DNA of 64,000 bases from Actinoallomurus sp050942425 (GTDB taxonomy: Bacteria; Actinomycetota; Actinomycetes; Streptosporangiales; Streptosporangiaceae). The stretch is taken from NCBI RefSeq assembly GCF_050942425.1, contig NZ_CP192063.1, forward strand, positions 7,192,001 to 7,256,000, written 5' to 3'. The notes under the pieces are model-generated. The model was not told where the DNA came from, did not search any database, and saw nothing but the letters and a program-made list of their open reading frames with translations. The translations under genes were made by a program, and so were the position numbers. Positions 45,948 to 55,331 of the stretch are shown here, one piece after another (position 1 is the first letter of the stretch; the number at the start of each line of letters is the position of its first letter).

Positions 45948-46898
45948 ATGAGCGATCCGGTTCTCGAGGCGGCGGCGCAGCAGCTCGCGGACGCCACGTC
46001 CAAGCCGCCCTTCCTGTACGAACTCGGCGTGGAGGACGCGCGTAAGGTCCTCGACGACATCCAGGCCGCACCGATCGACAAGCCCGGCGTCGACGACAAA
46101 TGGATCACCGTTCCGGCGGAGGTCGGCGACGTGCGGGTCCGGATCGTCAAGCCGCCCGGGGCCGCTGCTCCATTGCCGGCCGTCCTCTACGTCCACGGCG
46201 GCGGCTGGATCCTCGGCAACGCCGGCACCCACGACCGCCTGGTCCGCGAACTCGCCGTCGGCGCCGGCGCCGCCATCGTCTTCGTCGAGTACGACCGGTC
46301 GCCCGAGGCGGGGTACCCGGTCGCGCTCGAGCAGGCGTACGCCACCGCGCGGTGGATCACCCGGAACGGCGCCGACGAGGGTCTCGACCCGTCTCGCCTG
46401 GCCGTCGCCGGCGACTCGGTCGGTGGCAACATGGCCACCGCACTGGCCATCCTCGCCAAGCGCCGGGGCGATGTGACCTTCGTGCACCAGTCGCTGTACT
46501 ACCCGGTGACCGACGCCGCGCAGGACACCGGCAGCTACCGGAAGTTCGCGGACGGGCCCTTCCTGACCGCCAACGCCATGGCCTGGTTCTGGGACGCCTA
46601 CACCACCGATCCCGCGCAGCGGGCGGAGATCACCGCCTCACCGCTCCGTGCGGAGCTCCAGGATCTCGCCGGCCTGCCGCCGGCCCTGGTTATCGTCGAT
46701 GAGAACGACGTGCTGCGCGACGAGGGCGAGGCCTACGCGCGCCGGCTCACCCAGGCGGGGGTCCCGACCACGAGCGTGCGCTACAACGGCATCATCCACG
46801 ACTTCATGATGCTCAACCCGGTCCGTACGACCAACGCGGCGACCGCCGCCATCGAGCAGGCCGTCCGCACCCTCCGCAAGGCCCTGGGAACCGGCTGA
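45948..46898 (+). CDS. Alpha/beta hydrolase, hormone-sensitive-lipase family esterase
   Basis: A 316-aa cytoplasmic esterase. The oxyanion motif is YVHGGGWILGN, the nucleophile elbow GDSVGGNMA, the acid near IVDENDVLRDEGE and the catalytic His in NGIIHDFMMLNP, the standard HSL-family triad. It hydrolyses short acyl esters; the natural substrate is unknown. The start is ATG 45948 with CAAGGAG upstream. It stands alone between the M1 peptidase and the ABC-2 operon. Confidence 0.88.
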   Translation: MSDPVLEAAAQQLADATSKPPFLYELGVEDARKVLDDIQAAPIDKPGVDDKWITVPAEVGDVRVRIVKPPGAAAPLPAVLYVHGGGWILGNAGTHDRLVRELAVGAGAAIVFVEYDRSPEAGYPVALEQAYATARWITRNGADEGLDPSRLAVAGDSVGGNMATALAILAKRRGDVTFVHQSLYYPVTDAAQDTGSYRKFADGPFLTANAMAWFWDAYTTDPAQRAEITASPLRAELQDLAGLPPALVIVDENDVLRDEGEAYARRLTQAGVPTTSVRYNGIIHDFMMLNPVRTTNAATAAIEQAVRTLRKALGTG

Positions 46899-47053
46899 GG
46901 CGGCGGAACCACGGCGCGGGCGCCGAGGCGGCCGTAATCCACTGGCCGATCGGCCGCCCGCGCCGTACGGTGTGAAACCGGCCGCGCGAGCCCGGCGTCC
47001 CGGGCGGTTCACGCGCGCCCACAGCGGTCACGGCCGGTGAGGAGGGAGTCGCC

Positions 47054-47890
47054 TTGCGGAGTCCCGATGTGCGGGCACGGGCGGCACCCTCGCTTCGCGC
47101 GCCGCTCCGGTACGTCTGGGTCGCGGCGTACGCGTTCCGGCGCTACAGCACCTACCGGGTGGCGGCCGTCTCCGCGACGTTCACCAACACCGTCTTCGGC
47201 TTCCTGCGGGCGTTCGTGCTGATCGCCGTGTGGCGGGCCCGGCCGGCGCTCGGCGGGTACGACGTCGCCGACGCGGTGACGTTCAGCTTCCTCACGCAGG
47301 GGCTGATCGAGCCGGTGCGGGTGTTCGGCGGCAGCCTCGACCTGACCGAACGGATCCGCACCGGTGACATCGCGATCGACCTGCACCGGCCGGTGGACCT
47401 GCAGGGCTGGTGGCTCGCGGACGACCTGGGGCGCGCGGCGTTCGCGGTGCTGTCACGCTGCGCTCCCCCGCTGATCGTGGGCGGACTGGCGTTCTCGCTG
47501 CGATGGCCGTCGTCGCCGGGCCGGTGGGCGGCCTTCGCCGTCGCGGTGCTGCTGGCCGTGCTGGTGAGCTTCGCGTTGCGCTACCTGTACTCCCTGGCGG
47601 TCTTCTGGATCCACGACGACCGTGGGGTCACGGCGATCTCGCTGGTGACCACGATGTTCTTCTCCGGCATGATCATCCCACTGGTGATCTTCCCCGGCCC
47701 GCTCGCCGCGGTCGCCCGTGTCCTGCCGTGGGCGGCGCTGATCCAGGTGCCCGCGGACGTGTTCCTCGGCAAGCGGGCCGATCCGCTGGGGGCGTACGCC
47801 TTCCAGGCGGGATGGGCCGTGGCGCTGCTCGTCGCCGGGCGGCTGCTGACCATGGCGGCCCGGCGGAGGCTGGTGATCCACGGTGGTTGA
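47054..47890 (+). CDS. ABC-2 type exporter permease, first
   Basis: A 278-aa membrane protein with six predicted helices (for example LIVGGLAFSLRWPSSPGRWA, RWAAFAVAVLLAVLVSFALR, SLVTTMFFSGMIIPLVIF). The start is TTG 47054, with GGAGGGAG 6 nt upstream, and the next candidate starts are too far in. The stop overlaps the following permease gene by 8 nt, and a matching ATPase follows, so the three form one exporter of the ABC-2 family. The exported substrate is unknown; relatives move drugs, lipids or glycans. Confidence 0.85.
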   Translation: MRSPDVRARAAPSLRAPLRYVWVAAYAFRRYSTYRVAAVSATFTNTVFGFLRAFVLIAVWRARPALGGYDVADAVTFSFLTQGLIEPVRVFGGSLDLTERIRTGDIAIDLHRPVDLQGWWLADDLGRAAFAVLSRCAPPLIVGGLAFSLRWPSSPGRWAAFAVAVLLAVLVSFALRYLYSLAVFWIHDDRGVTAISLVTTMFFSGMIIPLVIFPGPLAAVARVLPWAALIQVPADVFLGKRADPLGAYAFQAGWAVALLVAGRLLTMAARRRLVIHGG

Positions 47891-48686
47891 CGCGGTACGG
47901 ACCTACCTTCTGCTCGCCGGCACGTGGCTGCGGGCCGCCGCGCAGTACCCGGCGTCGATGGTCATGCTGATCGTCGCCCAGGCGGTCGTCACGTCGCTCG
48001 ACCTCGCCGCCATCCTGATCATCTTCGCGCACACGTCCCGGCTCGGCGGGTTCTCCCTGCCCGAGGTCATGTTCCTGTACGGCACGGCGGGAGTCTCCTT
48101 CGCGATCGCCGACCTCACGTTCGGCTCGACCGAGCGGCTCGGCGAGCACGTCCGCCAGGGCACGCTGGACACGCTGCTGGTCCGGCCGGTCGGGCCGCTC
48201 CTCCAACTCGCCACCGAGGACTTCTCGCCGCGCCGGCTCGGCAAGCTCGTGCCGACGGGGACGGTGCTCTTCCTCGCTCTCGACCGGCTCGACGTGGCCT
48301 GGACACCGGGCCGCGTCGCGACGGTCCCGCTGATGCTCGTCGGCGGCTACTGGATCTACGCCGCGCTGTGGGTGCTCACCGCGACGTGGCAGTTCGCGAT
48401 CGTCGACGGCAAGCAGGCGACGAACTCGATCACGTACGGCGGCGCCTACCTCGCGCAGTACCCGCTCAGCATCTTCGGCCGGGACGTCCTGCGCGGCCTG
48501 ACCTGGGTGATTCCGCTGGCCTTCGTCAACTGGGAGCCCAGCCTGTACGTCCTCGGCCGACCCGACCCGCTCGGCCTGCCGGTGTTCTTCCGTTTCGCGT
48601 CGCCGCTGGTCGCGGCGGTGCTGTCCGCACTGGCCGCCGTCACCTGGCGTACAGGCCTGCGGCGTTATCAATCGACGGGGAGCTGA
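47883..48686 (+). CDS. ABC-2 type exporter permease, second
   Basis: A 267-aa permease with about six hydrophobic segments (SMVMLIVAQAVVTSLDLAAI; MLVGGYWIYAALWVLTATWQ; PLVAAVLSALAAVTW). It has the same organisation as the first permease, with which it should form a heterodimer. GTG 47883 overlaps the upstream stop by 8 nt, showing translational coupling. The ATPase gene begins 4 nt after its stop. Confidence 0.85.
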   Translation: MVDAVRTYLLLAGTWLRAAAQYPASMVMLIVAQAVVTSLDLAAILIIFAHTSRLGGFSLPEVMFLYGTAGVSFAIADLTFGSTERLGEHVRQGTLDTLLVRPVGPLLQLATEDFSPRRLGKLVPTGTVLFLALDRLDVAWTPGRVATVPLMLVGGYWIYAALWVLTATWQFAIVDGKQATNSITYGGAYLAQYPLSIFGRDVLRGLTWVIPLAFVNWEPSLYVLGRPDPLGLPVFFRFASPLVAAVLSALAAVTWRTGLRRYQSTGS

Positions 48687-48690
48687 CCAC

Positions 48691-49671
48691 ATGCTGGAGG
48701 TCGAGAACGTCCGCAAGACGTTCGCCGTACGGCGGCGCACCGGGCGGCTCCGCCGCACGCGGGTGGACGTCGACGCCGTCGACGGGATCTCGTTCTCGGT
48801 CGACGCCGGGGAGTTCGTCGGCTACCTCGGGCCGAACGGCGCCGGGAAGTCGACGACCATCAAGATGCTCACCGGCATCCTCACGCCGTCCTCCGGGCGG
48901 GTGCGCGTCGCCGGCCTCGACCCGGCACGGCAGCGCACGGCCCTGGCCCGGCGGATCGGCGTGGTGTTCGGCCAGCGCACCACCCTGTGGTGGGACCTGC
49001 CGCTGCGCGACAGCCTCGCCCTCATCCGTCACCTCTACCGCGTCGACCGCGCCGCGCACCGGGCCCGGCTGGCCGAGCTGACCGAGGTGCTCGAGCTCGG
49101 CGCGTTCCTCGACACCCCGGTCCGGCAGCTCAGCCTGGGGCAGCGGATGCGCGGCGACCTCGCCGCGGCGCTGGTGCACGACCCGGAGATCCTGGTCCTC
49201 GACGAGCCGACCATCGGTCTCGACGTCATCAGCAAGGCCACCGTCCGCGCGTTCCTGTCCCGGCTGGGCACCGAGCGGGGAACGACGATCCTGCTCACCA
49301 CCCACGACCTGGGCGACATCGAACGCCTCTGCCGCCGCGTCATGGTGATCGACCATGGCCGGCTGGCGTACGACGGCTCGCTGGAGCGCCTGCGGGCCAC
49401 CGCCGACGCCGACCGGATCCTCGTCGTCGACCTCACCGGACCGCAGGCGCCGATCGAGGTCGACGGCGCCCGCCTCATCCGTACGGACGGTCCCCGGCAG
49501 TGGCTGGCGATTCCGCCTGCCGAGAACGCCGCGGCCGTGGTCGCCGCCGTCGCCGCCCGTTACGACGTCGAGGACATCGCCCTGCGCGAACCCGATATCG
49601 AGGACGTCGTCACGCGCCTCTACCGCACCGGCGCCGCTGCCGGTTTCGACTGGGAGCCCGGGCGCCTCTGA
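48691..49671 (+). CDS. ABC-2 type exporter ATP-binding protein
   Basis: A 326-aa ATPase. Walker A is GPNGAGKSTT, the Q-loop lies in VVFGQRTTLWWDLPLRDS, the signature is LSLGQRMRGD, Walker B is LVLDEPTIGLD and the H-loop is LLTTHDLGDIE. The residues after ~220 form a C-terminal domain found in the drug/lipid exporter subgroup. VFGQRTTLWWDLP is typical of exporters paired with two separate ABC-2 permeases. ATG 48691 follows GGGGAGC. It completes the operon begun at 47054. Confidence 0.92.
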   Translation: MLEVENVRKTFAVRRRTGRLRRTRVDVDAVDGISFSVDAGEFVGYLGPNGAGKSTTIKMLTGILTPSSGRVRVAGLDPARQRTALARRIGVVFGQRTTLWWDLPLRDSLALIRHLYRVDRAAHRARLAELTEVLELGAFLDTPVRQLSLGQRMRGDLAAALVHDPEILVLDEPTIGLDVISKATVRAFLSRLGTERGTTILLTTHDLGDIERLCRRVMVIDHGRLAYDGSLERLRATADADRILVVDLTGPQAPIEVDGARLIRTDGPRQWLAIPPAENAAAVVAAVAARYDVEDIALREPDIEDVVTRLYRTGAAAGFDWEPGRL

Positions 49672-50019
49672 CCGCGCTCGACGGCACGGCCGACAATCCT
49701 TCCGTACCGATAGTCGCAGTCGACGCCATTTCTCCGGGCCGGGCAATTGCTTTTGCGACCATGGCTCGGCCGATCCACCATGCACCTCAGGACGCCTGAC
49801 GCATCATCCGTCATGGTACAGCCGCCTGAGTCACTTCACCGGTCGCAGTCGTCGGCGAACACGTGAAAACACGAGTCAACAATCTTCAAGAATTCCAAAG
49901 AACCGGCGTCTACGACAGCGTGATAGCCTCCGCAATGTTTCTCTTCTACTGTCGGCGGTGCCGCTAGGACAATTCATCACCGACAAGAGGAATGTCCATT
50001 CTGTTCCGGGGGGAGCCTC
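49672..50019. other. Intergenic region upstream of the glycan cluster
   Basis: These 348 nt hold no gene. A small dyad TGACG-N7-CGTCA lies at 49797-49813. The last 150 nt are AT-richer than average and end with GGGGGGAG before ATG 50020, so this is probably the promoter region of the beta-helix protein. Confidence 0.4.
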
Positions 50020-50958
50020 ATGGGTTCATTCGCTAGAACAGCTGGCAGCGTAGCCGCTGCCACGCTGATCGGGGCGGGGGCGGCGGCATCGCCATCCTCG
50101 GCCAATGCCCAGCAGGTCGTGACGGTGCCGTGCAGCGGACCTTCAGGCGGGGCGTCAGGGCTCGTGACGGCGGTCACCAACGCCAACGCGGCCGGTCACG
50201 GCACGATCCGACTGGTCCCGAATTGCAATTACGACTTCACCACCGCGGCGGAGACCGGGACGCGCGGCGGGGACGCATTGCCCATCATCACCGGGAACAT
50301 CACCATCGTCGGCGGGCCGTCCACGCACATTCGGCGCACCGGAGGCGGGCCGTTCCGCCTGATCGAGGTGGCCGCCGGCGCCCGTCTGGACGTCGTGGGC
50401 ATCTTCATCGAGGGTGGCGACGCCGGGGTCTTCCCCGGCGGGGCGATCCTCAGCGCACGCGGCACCATTGTCCTGAAATCGGTCACGGTGCGAAACAGCA
50501 CGGCGGACAACGGCGCCGGCATCGCCAGCGACAGCGGTTCGCTCATCCTTATTTTGACCCTGGTCGAAAAGAACACGACGCGTCATCCCAACGGGTTCGG
50601 CGGTGGCGGTGCCGGCATCTACAACGACGGCCGGCTCGAGACGGATCAGTCTCGTATCACTCGCAACACCGCCAACACCAGCGGCGGCGGCATCTACAAC
50701 GAGCAGGGCGGAACCGCCAGGCTGGTCCAGACGACACTCGACGAGAACACCGCCAGATTCGAAGGCGGCGGGTTGTTGAACGGCCCCGGCGGACGAGCCT
50801 TGCTCGTGAGGACGCTCGTCAAGCGCAATACCGCCTCCGATGGCGGCGGGATCTTCGACCGTCCCGGACCCGGGACGGTGACGCTCGTCGGGAGCCTGGT
50901 GACCGCCAACAATCCCAACAACTGCAGGCCCGTGGGCAGCATTCCCGGCTGCTCCTGA
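50020..50958 (+). CDS. Secreted right-handed beta-helix protein
   Basis: A 312-aa protein. A signal peptide (TAGSVAAATLIGAGAAASPS, ending SANAQQ) is followed by repeated coils with a GGG(I/L)-x-N turn pattern: GGGGAGIYNDGRLETDQSRI, SGGGIYNEQGGTARL, EGGGLLNGPGGRALL, DGGGIFDRPGPGTVT. These are parallel beta-helix rungs as in polymorphic-membrane-type and polysaccharide lyase folds. No catalytic residues are obvious. Cys residues at VPCSGP, PNCNYD, NNCRP and PGCS could form two disulfides. It lies next to the polysaccharide cluster, so carbohydrate binding or processing outside the cell is plausible. Confidence 0.7.
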   Translation: MGSFARTAGSVAAATLIGAGAAASPSSANAQQVVTVPCSGPSGGASGLVTAVTNANAAGHGTIRLVPNCNYDFTTAAETGTRGGDALPIITGNITIVGGPSTHIRRTGGGPFRLIEVAAGARLDVVGIFIEGGDAGVFPGGAILSARGTIVLKSVTVRNSTADNGAGIASDSGSLILILTLVEKNTTRHPNGFGGGGAGIYNDGRLETDQSRITRNTANTSGGGIYNEQGGTARLVQTTLDENTARFEGGGLLNGPGGRALLVRTLVKRNTASDGGGIFDRPGPGTVTLVGSLVTANNPNNCRPVGSIPGCS

Positions 50959-51008
50959 CACGAAGGCTCTGCCGTCTTCTGTGGCGGTACCAGAAATCGG
51001 CAATGGGC

Positions 51009-51049
51009 CGGTATGGGTGGCGGGAACGCAATTCCCGCCACCCATACCG
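51009..51049. terminator. Long hairpin between beta-helix gene and epimerase gene
   Basis: An 18-bp perfect stem (51009-51026 with 51032-51049, core GGTATGGGTGGCGGGAA) encloses a CGCAA loop. It sits 51 nt after the beta-helix stop and 56 nt before the epimerase start. It probably terminates transcription. Confidence 0.75.
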
Positions 51050-51105
51050 CACGCGGAAATCGGCCCCATCCGCAGCAACGACAACGGAATCCCGGGAGGC
51101 GCGGC

Positions 51106-52137
51106 ATGCCGGAAGACGGCGGGACGAGATACCTGGTGACGGGCGGAGCCGGCTTCATCGGCTCGCATCTCGTCGAGGCCCTACTCGCACGCGGCGACTC
51201 GGTCGTCGTCCTGGACACCCTGTCGACGGGCCGATCGGCGAACCTCGCCACGGTCGCCCGGCACCCCGGCTTCCGCTTCGTGCACGGCTCCGTGCTCGAT
51301 GAACTCGTGGTCGACGAGCTCGTGCACGAGTGCGACGTAGTGATCCACATGGCCGCCGCGGTCGGCGTGAAACTCGTGGTCGCGCAGCCGTTGAGGTCAC
51401 TGACCACGAACATCCGCGGATCGGAAATCGTGATCAAGGCCGCTCACCGTTACCGCCGAAAGATCCTCATCACCAGCACCTCGGACATCTACGGGAAGAA
51501 CTCACAGGACCCCCTGACGGAGACCGCCGACATGATCCTCGGCAGCCCATCCGTCCTGCGCTGGGCGTACAGCACGGCCAAGGCCGTCGACGAGATCCTC
51601 GCGACCTGCTACCACCGGGAACGCGGTCTCCCCACGGTCGTGATCCGCCTCTTCAACACGGTCGGCCCCAGGCAGAGCCCGATGTACGGCATGGTCGTCC
51701 CGCGCCTGGTCCGGCAGGCCCTGCGTAACGAGCCCCTGACGGTCTTCGGGGACGGACGGCAGACGCGCTGTTTCGCCCATGTCAGGGACGTCGTGGACGC
51801 GATCCTTCCGCTCATGAGCGAGCCGGCGGCGATCGGGCAGACGTTCAACGTCGGGTCGTCGCAGGAGATCGGCATTCGTGATCTCGCCGAGATGATCATC
51901 GCGCGCTCCGGAAGCACGTCGCCGATCCGGCTGGTTCCCTACGACCAGGCGTACGGGCCCGGATACGAGGACATGCACCGGAAGGTCCCGGACACGGCTA
52001 AGCTCCGCGCCCTGACCGGCTGGGCTCCGCGACACACACTCGACGACATCCTCGCCGACGCGATCGAAGACGGGGCGCGCGAGATGTCGGAGAGTCCCGC
52101 GTCCGCGTCGCCGTACATCACCGCGCTGCCCCGGTGA
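51106..52137 (+). CDS. NAD-dependent nucleotide-sugar epimerase/dehydratase
   Basis: A 343-aa extended SDR enzyme. The cofactor motif is YLVTGGAGFIGSHLVEALLA with the acidic VVVLDTLSTGR after it. The catalytic Ser/Thr-Tyr-Lys set lies in ITSTSDIYGK and WAYSTAKAVDE. Segments RLFNTVGPRQSPMYGMVVPR and FGDGRQTRCFAHVRDVVDAI match UDP-glucose 4-epimerase or UDP-glucuronate decarboxylase families. It should provide an activated sugar for the adjacent cluster; the exact reaction is not decidable by eye. GGGAGG precedes ATG 51106. Its 3' end overlaps the convergent flippase gene by 20 nt. Confidence 0.85.
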   Translation: MPEDGGTRYLVTGGAGFIGSHLVEALLARGDSVVVLDTLSTGRSANLATVARHPGFRFVHGSVLDELVVDELVHECDVVIHMAAAVGVKLVVAQPLRSLTTNIRGSEIVIKAAHRYRRKILITSTSDIYGKNSQDPLTETADMILGSPSVLRWAYSTAKAVDEILATCYHRERGLPTVVIRLFNTVGPRQSPMYGMVVPRLVRQALRNEPLTVFGDGRQTRCFAHVRDVVDAILPLMSEPAAIGQTFNVGSSQEIGIRDLAEMIIARSGSTSPIRLVPYDQAYGPGYEDMHRKVPDTAKLRALTGWAPRHTLDDILADAIEDGAREMSESPASASPYITALPR

Positions 52138-53422
52138 GCGCGTAGCGAAGGTCGGAACGCCGGGGAATGAGGTGGCGCGGCGAAGTGCGCGTGACCCGCA
52201 TGAACCACAGGGTCTGCGCGGCCGCGAGTACGCCGTAACCGAGGCTGGAGGCGAGTGCGCAGCCGACGGCTCCGTACGATGGAATCAGGGCGAGATTCAG
52301 CCCTACGTTGACCGTGAGGGCGCCGACCGTCGTCACCGAGCTCAGCAGGGGACGGTCCAGCCGGAGCAGGAAGGCACCGACCGGTCTGGTCGCCCCGATC
52401 AGCCACAGGCCCGGCGCCAGCCCGAGAAGCGGGCCGATACTCCCCGTGAACGCCGGCCCGTACACCGCCGGAACGACGAAGGCCGCGGTGGCGCACAGCA
52501 GCGCGACGGAGCCGGTGGCCACGAGCGCGGCGATCCTCGTGGAGCTGACGGTGAACGCGGCGGCCGTCCGCTCATCCTCCTCCAGCTGCCGAGGCATGGC
52601 GAGGTTCGCGACGATGTCCGGAGGCACCCTGCCGAGTTCCATGAGTGTCACCGCCGCCGCGTACAGCCCGACCTCGACGGTCGTCGTCATCGCGCCCAGC
52701 ATCAGGATGTCGGCGCGCAGCAGGAGGAACATCGAGACGAGACCGGTGTGGTGGCGCAACCCCAGACGGAGCGCCCGTCGCGCCACGCCGGCATCGCAGT
52801 GCCGCAGCCTGGGGCGAGCGGCGGGCAGGAGGACCGCCAGCGGCAGCGCGGCGGACAGGGTCCACAGTGCGACGATCCACCAGAGTGTCAGCTTCGCCAT
52901 GGCGGCCAGGCCGATCAGCGCCGCGCAGTGCACGGCTACGCTGAGCAGGCCGCTCCAGTTGTTGACCTCGATGCGCGCCCTCAGGACCATCAGGCGAGCG
53001 AGCAGCTTCTCGGTCATGGCGCAGGGGATCCAGGCCAGCGCCAGGATCAGCAGGCCGTGATCCCCCACCGGTACGACATCGGGCCCCAGGCCCTCGACCA
53101 CGATGCCGGCGGCGATCGCGCAGGCACATCCGAGTGCCAGGCCGAAGAGCAGGCAGTTGGCGGTGATGAGTGCGCTGTCGCGGACGCGCGGCCACAGCGC
53201 GACGTGTGACTCCTCGACCGACAGGTGACCGAGGTGAAGGGCGACCGTCGCGACGGTCATCAGCACCGCGTACGTACCGCGGCCCTCGGGCCCCAGCGAC
53301 CGGTTCACGACCACGCTCATGAGCGCGCCGAGAAGGAATCTGGCGGCGTAGATGCCGAGGGTTCCGGCGGCCTGCCGGGCTTCTCGGTTCACCGCACCGG
53401 CCCGGGGACCGTGAAGGCGCAT
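52118..53422 (-). CDS. Polysaccharide flippase-like membrane protein (Wzx/MOP superfamily)
   Basis: A 434-aa protein with about 12-14 hydrophobic segments (LGIYAARFLLGALMSVVVNR; SVTTVGALTVNVGLNLALIP; VGCALASSLGYGVLAAAQTL). The N-terminal pattern VVNRSLGPEGRGTYAVLM is characteristic of O-antigen flippases. It would move lipid-linked glycan units across the membrane. ATG 53422 is 5 nt after the AsnB stop, so the two leftward genes form an operon; GTG 53392 is an alternative start. A second flippase is encoded at 61640-63025, so this cluster has two. Confidence 0.8.
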   Translation of the reverse strand: MRLHGPRAGAVNREARQAAGTLGIYAARFLLGALMSVVVNRSLGPEGRGTYAVLMTVATVALHLGHLSVEESHVALWPRVRDSALITANCLLFGLALGCACAIAAGIVVEGLGPDVVPVGDHGLLILALAWIPCAMTEKLLARLMVLRARIEVNNWSGLLSVAVHCAALIGLAAMAKLTLWWIVALWTLSAALPLAVLLPAARPRLRHCDAGVARRALRLGLRHHTGLVSMFLLLRADILMLGAMTTTVEVGLYAAAVTLMELGRVPPDIVANLAMPRQLEEDERTAAAFTVSSTRIAALVATGSVALLCATAAFVVPAVYGPAFTGSIGPLLGLAPGLWLIGATRPVGAFLLRLDRPLLSSVTTVGALTVNVGLNLALIPSYGAVGCALASSLGYGVLAAAQTLWFMRVTRTSPRHLIPRRSDLRYALTGAAR

Positions 53423-53426
53423 CGGT

Positions 53427-55331
53427 TCACGGCCCGGATCCCGGAGCCGGGTTGCTCGTCCCAGGCGGGTCGAGGAAGGCACGGCACCACAGCTCGAACT
53501 GGATGAGCGCCCAGATCCGGTTGGCGTGGTCCTGTCCGTTCTCGTGTCGCGCCAGCATCTCCCGCACCGCCTCGGGCCGGAACAGCCCTCGCGATCTCGC
53601 CGTGCCGTCGGTCAGCACGTCCCACGAGAGTTCCGACAGGTCGGTGCGGAGCCACCGCGCGAGCGGCACACCGAACCCCATCTTCGGCCGCGTCACGAGC
53701 GCGGGGGGCAGCCAGTCCGCGACCGCCTTCTTCAGCAGGTATTTCGTCGTGCCCGAACGGACCTTCAGCCGGGCCGGCAGCCCGGCCGCCCACTCCATCA
53801 GGTGGTGGTCCAGGAACGGGGAACGCGCCTCCAGGGAGTTGGCCATCGTGGCGATGTCCACCTTCACCAGAAGGTCGCCGGGAAGGTACGTGTTGACGTC
53901 GACGTCCATGACACGGCAGACGTCGGAGGCGGCGCGGGAGGCGGCGAACGCCTCGTCGAACAGGTCGTAGCTGTCGACCTCCGCCAGCCGCGTACGCAGC
54001 GCGTCCGAGTAGAGAGCCGTCTTCTGCTCAGGAGTGAAGTAGGACATGAGCCGTGCGTAGCGCCGCGGCGTCGGGTGACCCAGGAGCTCCACCGCCCGGC
54101 CCGCCCGTCGCAGCGCCGAGCGCGGGGCACAACGGGCCGAGAGGGAGGAGCCGACCCGGTCGAGCCGACCTCTCAGGAACGGGAGCGCGGGGATCCGGCC
54201 GGCGTGCGACATGAGCAGATAGCGCAGGTAGCCACCGAACAGCTCATCGCCGCCGTCTCCGTTGAGGATCACCGTCACCTGCTCGCTGCTCATCCGTGCG
54301 ACGTAGAAGGTGGGGATCGCCGAGGAGTCCGCGAACGGCTCGTCATAGTGCCAGGACAGCGTCGGCAGCACGTCGAGCGCGGACGGGGTGACGACCATCT
54401 CGTGGTGGTCGGTGGCGTAACGCCGGGCCAGCATGCGCGCGTAGCGTCGTTCGTCGAACTCGTCCTCGTCGAAGCCGACGCTGAACGTCTTGATGCGCTC
54501 GCCGCTCTGCCGGGCCATCGCGGCGACGACAGCCGAAGAGTCGAGCCCGCCGGAGAGGAAGGCCCCCAACGGCCGCTCACTCACCATACGGACGCGCGTC
54601 GCTTCGAGCAGGTGATCGCGGAGCTGTTCGGCGGCCTGCTCTTCGGACGTGATCTCGCGCGGCGTGCAGTCGAGGCGCCAGTAACGACTCGTCACGGCGA
54701 CACCGTCCTGCCAGGAGAGCAGGTGGCCCGGCGGCAGTTTGTGAATCCCGCGGAGAATCGACCAAGGGGCGGGCACGTACTGATACGTCAGGTAGTGGTG
54801 CAGCGCCACCAGGTCGACCTCAGGACGCGCCGCGACATCCTGCATGAGCGCCTTGAGCTCCGAGCCGAACCACAGCGTCGCACCGTCGGAGCGCCAGAAC
54901 AGCGGCTTCTTGCCCACCCGGTCGCGGGCGAGGAGAAGCCGCCGCCCGGTCCGGTCCCAGATGGCGAACGCGAACATTCCACGGAGCCGGTGGACCAGAT
55001 CATCGCCGAATTCCTCATACAGGTGCACAAGGCACTCGGTATCGCCGTCCGTGACGAAACGATGACCACGATGACGCAGTTCACGGCGCAATGCGGCGTA
55101 ATTGTAGATCTCGCCGTTGAAGACCGCGACGACGGTCCGGTCCTCGTTGTAAACCGGCTGGTCACCACCGGCCACGTCGATGATCGCGAGGCGCCGCATG
55201 CCGAGTGTGGCGTGCTCGTCATCGTGGAAGCCCGCACCATCCGGCCCTCGGTGAGCGAGCACCTTGCACATACAGCGGAGAAGACCGGAATCCGGATGAC
55301 CCATCGACACGATTCCCGCTATCCCGCACAT
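53427..55331 (-). CDS. asnB: Asparagine synthetase-type glutamine amidotransferase
   Basis: A 634-aa enzyme. The start must be ATG 55331 because the N-terminal nucleophile Cys2 (MCGIAGIVSM) has to be exposed after Met removal. The class II glutaminase domain continues with LAHRGPDGAGF, RRLAIIDVAGGDQP and VFNGEIYNY. The synthetase domain has the ATP-binding SGGLDSSAVVAAMA motif and DGGDELFGGYLRYL. In glycan clusters such AsnB proteins are thought to amidate carboxylic sugars or other acids rather than make free asparagine; here that is inference. It is followed 5 nt later by the flippase gene and diverges from the priming transferase gene. Confidence 0.88.
   Translation of the reverse strand: MCGIAGIVSMGHPDSGLLRCMCKVLAHRGPDGAGFHDDEHATLGMRRLAIIDVAGGDQPVYNEDRTVVAVFNGEIYNYAALRRELRHRGHRFVTDGDTECLVHLYEEFGDDLVHRLRGMFAFAIWDRTGRRLLLARDRVGKKPLFWRSDGATLWFGSELKALMQDVAARPEVDLVALHHYLTYQYVPAPWSILRGIHKLPPGHLLSWQDGVAVTSRYWRLDCTPREITSEEQAAEQLRDHLLEATRVRMVSERPLGAFLSGGLDSSAVVAAMARQSGERIKTFSVGFDEDEFDERRYARMLARRYATDHHEMVVTPSALDVLPTLSWHYDEPFADSSAIPTFYVARMSSEQVTVILNGDGGDELFGGYLRYLLMSHAGRIPALPFLRGRLDRVGSSLSARCAPRSALRRAGRAVELLGHPTPRRYARLMSYFTPEQKTALYSDALRTRLAEVDSYDLFDEAFAASRAASDVCRVMDVDVNTYLPGDLLVKVDIATMANSLEARSPFLDHHLMEWAAGLPARLKVRSGTTKYLLKKAVADWLPPALVTRPKMGFGVPLARWLRTDLSELSWDVLTDGTARSRGLFRPEAVREMLARHENGQDHANRIWALIQFELWCRAFLDPPGTSNPAPGSGP

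Noticed and set aside
47054..49671. ABC-2 exporter as the lanthipeptide transporter
   Set aside because: It is 7 kb from lanKC and separated by unrelated genes and terminators; a link cannot be supported from this window.
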